Assembly (NCBI GenBank): GCA_019747165.1
Contig: JAIERC010000398.1
Span: forward strand, 1-6,821
Reading direction: 5' to 3'
Length of the DNA: 6,821 bases
Origin: Sphingomonas sp.
GTDB lineage: Bacteria > Pseudomonadota > Alphaproteobacteria > Sphingomonadales > Sphingomonadaceae
The notes under the pieces were generated by a model, which saw only the letters and a list, made by a program, of their open reading frames with translations, ran no database searches and was not told where the DNA came from. Shown piece by piece: positions 5,354 to 6,821 of the stretch (position 1 is its first letter; each line of letters starts with the position of its first letter). The position numbers and the translations under genes are program-made.

Positions 5354-5369
5354 CAATCAACCGTGATTG
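5354..5369. promoter_or_regulatory. candidate operator, CAATCA-N4-TGATTG
   Basis: Perfect 6-bp arms (5354-5359 and 5364-5369) flank the 4-bp spacer ACCG. The dyad lies about 50 bp upstream of the PDZ ATG, a position suited to control of the PDZ/regulator/kinase operon. OmpR-family proteins more often use direct repeats, so another regulator or chance remains possible. Confidence 0.35.
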
Positions 5370-5458
5370 AGCGACCCATATTGCGCGCTAGCTTTCCAAA
5401 AATCACCTTAAACTTCGGTCATGATTTTGTCGGTCGACGGTAACGCCACGTCAGTGAG

Positions 5459-5470
5459 GCAGTGCACTGC
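5459..5470. promoter_or_regulatory. candidate operator, 12-bp palindrome GCAGTGCACTGC
   Basis: This is an uninterrupted perfect palindrome, 87 bp before the efflux-gene ATG and 156 bp from the PDZ ATG. The half-site CAGTG also occurs just before it (5452-5456). Its position suits regulation of the outer-membrane efflux gene. No binding protein can be named from sequence. Confidence 0.35.
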
Positions 5471-5557
5471 TACCTGTCCAAAAATTCATGTTGCTTCCAG
5501 CTTTCGCACAAGTTGCACCCGCTAATCTGCCGTTCAGGAATCAGTCTAGGCAGGGTC

Positions 5558-6821
5558 ATGCGGGGAACAAAAACGAAATCTGCATTGTGGCAGGCGGCTG
5601 CAATCGCCTTCGCTGTCTGGGCGGTGCCCGGAAGCGCTGCTGAGCCGACCAGCGATCACCAGCCCATTTCGATTGAGCAGGCATTGGCTGCGGGCGCGCA
5701 AGCCAATATTGATCTGTCATCCGCGCGTAACGCCAGTCGCACCGCGCAGGCGGCTCTGCGTGCAGCGGATACGGCCCCGAACCCGACGCTGAGTTTCAAC
5801 ATTGTTTCGTTCCGACCCAACCGGATCGGCCAACTGGCCGCCGACCGGATCAGCGACGATATCGTTCGACTTGATTTCCCAATTGAACGCGGTGGCAAGC
5901 GACGCGCCCGGGTGGGGGCGGCACAAGCCGGGCTGGTGGCGGCGACCGCCGACGTGGCAAATACCGGTCGCGAAGTACAGGAACAGATCAACACGGCATT
6001 TTACGGCCTGATGGCCGCCGAGCATCGGCTCGCCTTGTTTGGCGCCATCGCCGAAAGCTATCGGACAAGCCAGGTGCTGGGGGAACGGCGGCTGAAGGCT
6101 GGCGCAATATCGGGCGGCGATTTCGCCCGGCAACGGGTAGAATCCTTGCGCGCGCAGAGCGCCGTTGCCCAGGCGCAGAACGATCGGCGCGACGCGCAAC
6201 TTTCGCTTGCGGTGCTGATCGGGCGCGAGCGGGATGCCGCCGCGCTGGAGACGGTGGGTGATTGGCCAAGTGCCCCAGACATTCAGGCCATCGATCCCGA
6301 CCGCCTGGCCGATCGACGCCCTGACGTCCAGGCAGCATTCGCCCGCGTCGATCAGGCAAGGCGGCAGCTCGACGGCGCTCAAGCGCTGCGTCATCCAGAC
6401 GTCACCGCCGGCCTACAATTCGAAAACGACCCTAATGGGGTCGGCAGCAGCATTGGCGTCGGGCTTTCCTTTCCGATCCCGATCAGAAACCGTTATCGTG
6501 GGGAGGTTGCGGCCGCCGGCACCGGCGTTGATCAGGCTGAAGCACTAGCGGCTAAAACCCGTTCCGTTGCGGTCGCCGAGATTGTTATTGCTCGTCGCGC
6601 TGTCGATACGACCAGCCAGCGCCGCATCGAATTCGACACTCAGCAACTCCCAGCCGCGCGCAAGGCCGCGCAAACGGCCGAGTTTTCTTATGCGCAAGGG
6701 GCACTCGCGCTACTCGATCTGCTCGATGCCCGCCGGACGCTACAGTCGGTCGAACTTGCGGCAATTGATGCCCGCAATGACGAAGCGCTTGCCATTGCCC
6801 GGTTGCGGGCCGCCGAATTCA
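5558..6821 (+). CDS. TolC/CzcC-like outer-membrane efflux protein, 3' end beyond the window
   Basis: The frame is open from ATG 5558 to the window end (421 codons, no stop). It encodes an outer-membrane factor of the TolC family that would form the exit channel of a tripartite RND pump, carrying substrate from the periplasm out of the cell. The N-terminus is a Sec signal peptide (basic MRGTKTK, a hydrophobic core, then VPGSAA before E29) with no lipobox cysteine. Two outer-membrane efflux repeats are visible: residues about 37-220, with LDFPIERGGKRRARV (105-119), and about 245-421, with ADRRPDVQAA (251-260), VGLSFPIPIRNRY (311-323) and the late FSYAQGALALLDLLDARRTL (386-405). These phrases are typical of CzcC/CusC-like members. 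Little is likely missing, since the family is usually 400-450 residues. Membrane-fusion and RND pump genes would be expected just downstream. Substrate is unproven: heavy metals are inferred from the family subtype and the adjoining two-component genes. Confidence 0.93.
   Translation, partial: MRGTKTKSALWQAAAIAFAVWAVPGSAAEPTSDHQPISIEQALAAGAQANIDLSSARNASRTAQAALRAADTAPNPTLSFNIVSFRPNRIGQLAADRISDDIVRLDFPIERGGKRRARVGAAQAGLVAATADVANTGREVQEQINTAFYGLMAAEHRLALFGAIAESYRTSQVLGERRLKAGAISGGDFARQRVESLRAQSAVAQAQNDRRDAQLSLAVLIGRERDAAALETVGDWPSAPDIQAIDPDRLADRRPDVQAAFARVDQARRQLDGAQALRHPDVTAGLQFENDPNGVGSSIGVGLSFPIPIRNRYRGEVAAAGTGVDQAEALAAKTRSVAVAEIVIARRAVDTTSQRRIEFDTQQLPAARKAAQTAEFSYAQGALALLDLLDARRTLQSVELAAIDARNDEALAIARLRAAEF

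Larger units (their letters stand above)
5303..5557. promoter_or_regulatory. divergent regulatory region between the PDZ operon and the efflux gene
   Basis: The 255 bp between the two divergent start codons must contain promoters for both transcripts. Two perfect dyads stand out, at 5354-5369 and 5459-5470, and are the best candidates for protein binding. The word TCCAAAAAT occurs twice (5395-5403 and 5477-5485), which may be chance. I cannot assign -35/-10 boxes with confidence on either strand. The response regulator encoded by the minus-strand operon is the obvious candidate to bind here. Confidence 0.6.

Noticed and set aside
5395..5485. Two copies of TCCAAAAAT in the divergent intergenic region
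   Set aside because: A 9-base repeat in 255 bp is within reach of chance, and the spacing of 82 bp suggests no common binding arrangement.
5717..6394. Minus-strand ORF of 225 codons and other frames inside the TolC-like gene
   Set aside because: The plus-strand frame is open for 421 codons with signal peptide and family motifs, so these are shadows.
6815..6820. GAATTC at the window end as a cloning junction
   Set aside because: The reading frame continues through it with normal family sequence, so it is most simply a natural occurrence.
1..6821. CRISPR array, rRNA genes or riboswitch
   Set aside because: No regularly spaced repeats, rRNA-like sequence or recognisable aptamer core was seen.

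Overview
The window is GC-rich bacterial DNA. Its protein families, codon use and tRNA point to an alphaproteobacterium, most likely a sphingomonad (Sphingomonadales). This is inferred from gene content and has not been checked by search. Positions 1-72 are the 3' part of a tRNA-Glu gene (anticodon TTC); its first three bases lie outside the window.

After the tRNA comes accessory-looking DNA. A short palindrome-bearing spacer leads to a complete gene at 304-921 for a protein of about 205 residues resembling the peptidase M15 (D-Ala-D-Ala carboxypeptidase-like) superfamily. A degenerate IS3-family (IS407-like) insertion sequence follows at 1040-2312. Both of its reading frames are broken: a nonsense codon in orfA, a 37-bp palindromic mini-element with a 4-bp target duplication nested in orfA, and a net 10-nt deletion in orfB. 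Removing the 41-nt insertion and restoring 10 nt gives exact whole-codon lengths for both genes and the canonical DD(35)E spacing. Positions 2313-2804 hold no convincing gene.

The right half is a regulated efflux locus. On the minus strand, a compact operon reads PDZ membrane protein (5302-4916), OmpR-family response regulator (4905-4219, TTG start), then sensor histidine kinase (4229-2805, overlapping the regulator by 11 nt). A 255-bp intergenic region with two perfect dyads separates it from a divergent plus-strand gene (5558 to beyond the window end) for a TolC/CzcC-like outer-membrane efflux protein. The simplest reading is that the kinase senses an envelope signal, possibly a metal ion, and the regulator acts in the shared region to control the efflux genes. 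The PDZ protein may be an accessory envelope component. The metal link and the role of the PDZ protein are inferences.

The strongest candidate novelties are the 37-bp palindromic element that moved into the IS with a target duplication, and the three-gene PDZ/regulator/kinase unit, whose small PDZ protein has a histidine-rich C-terminus.
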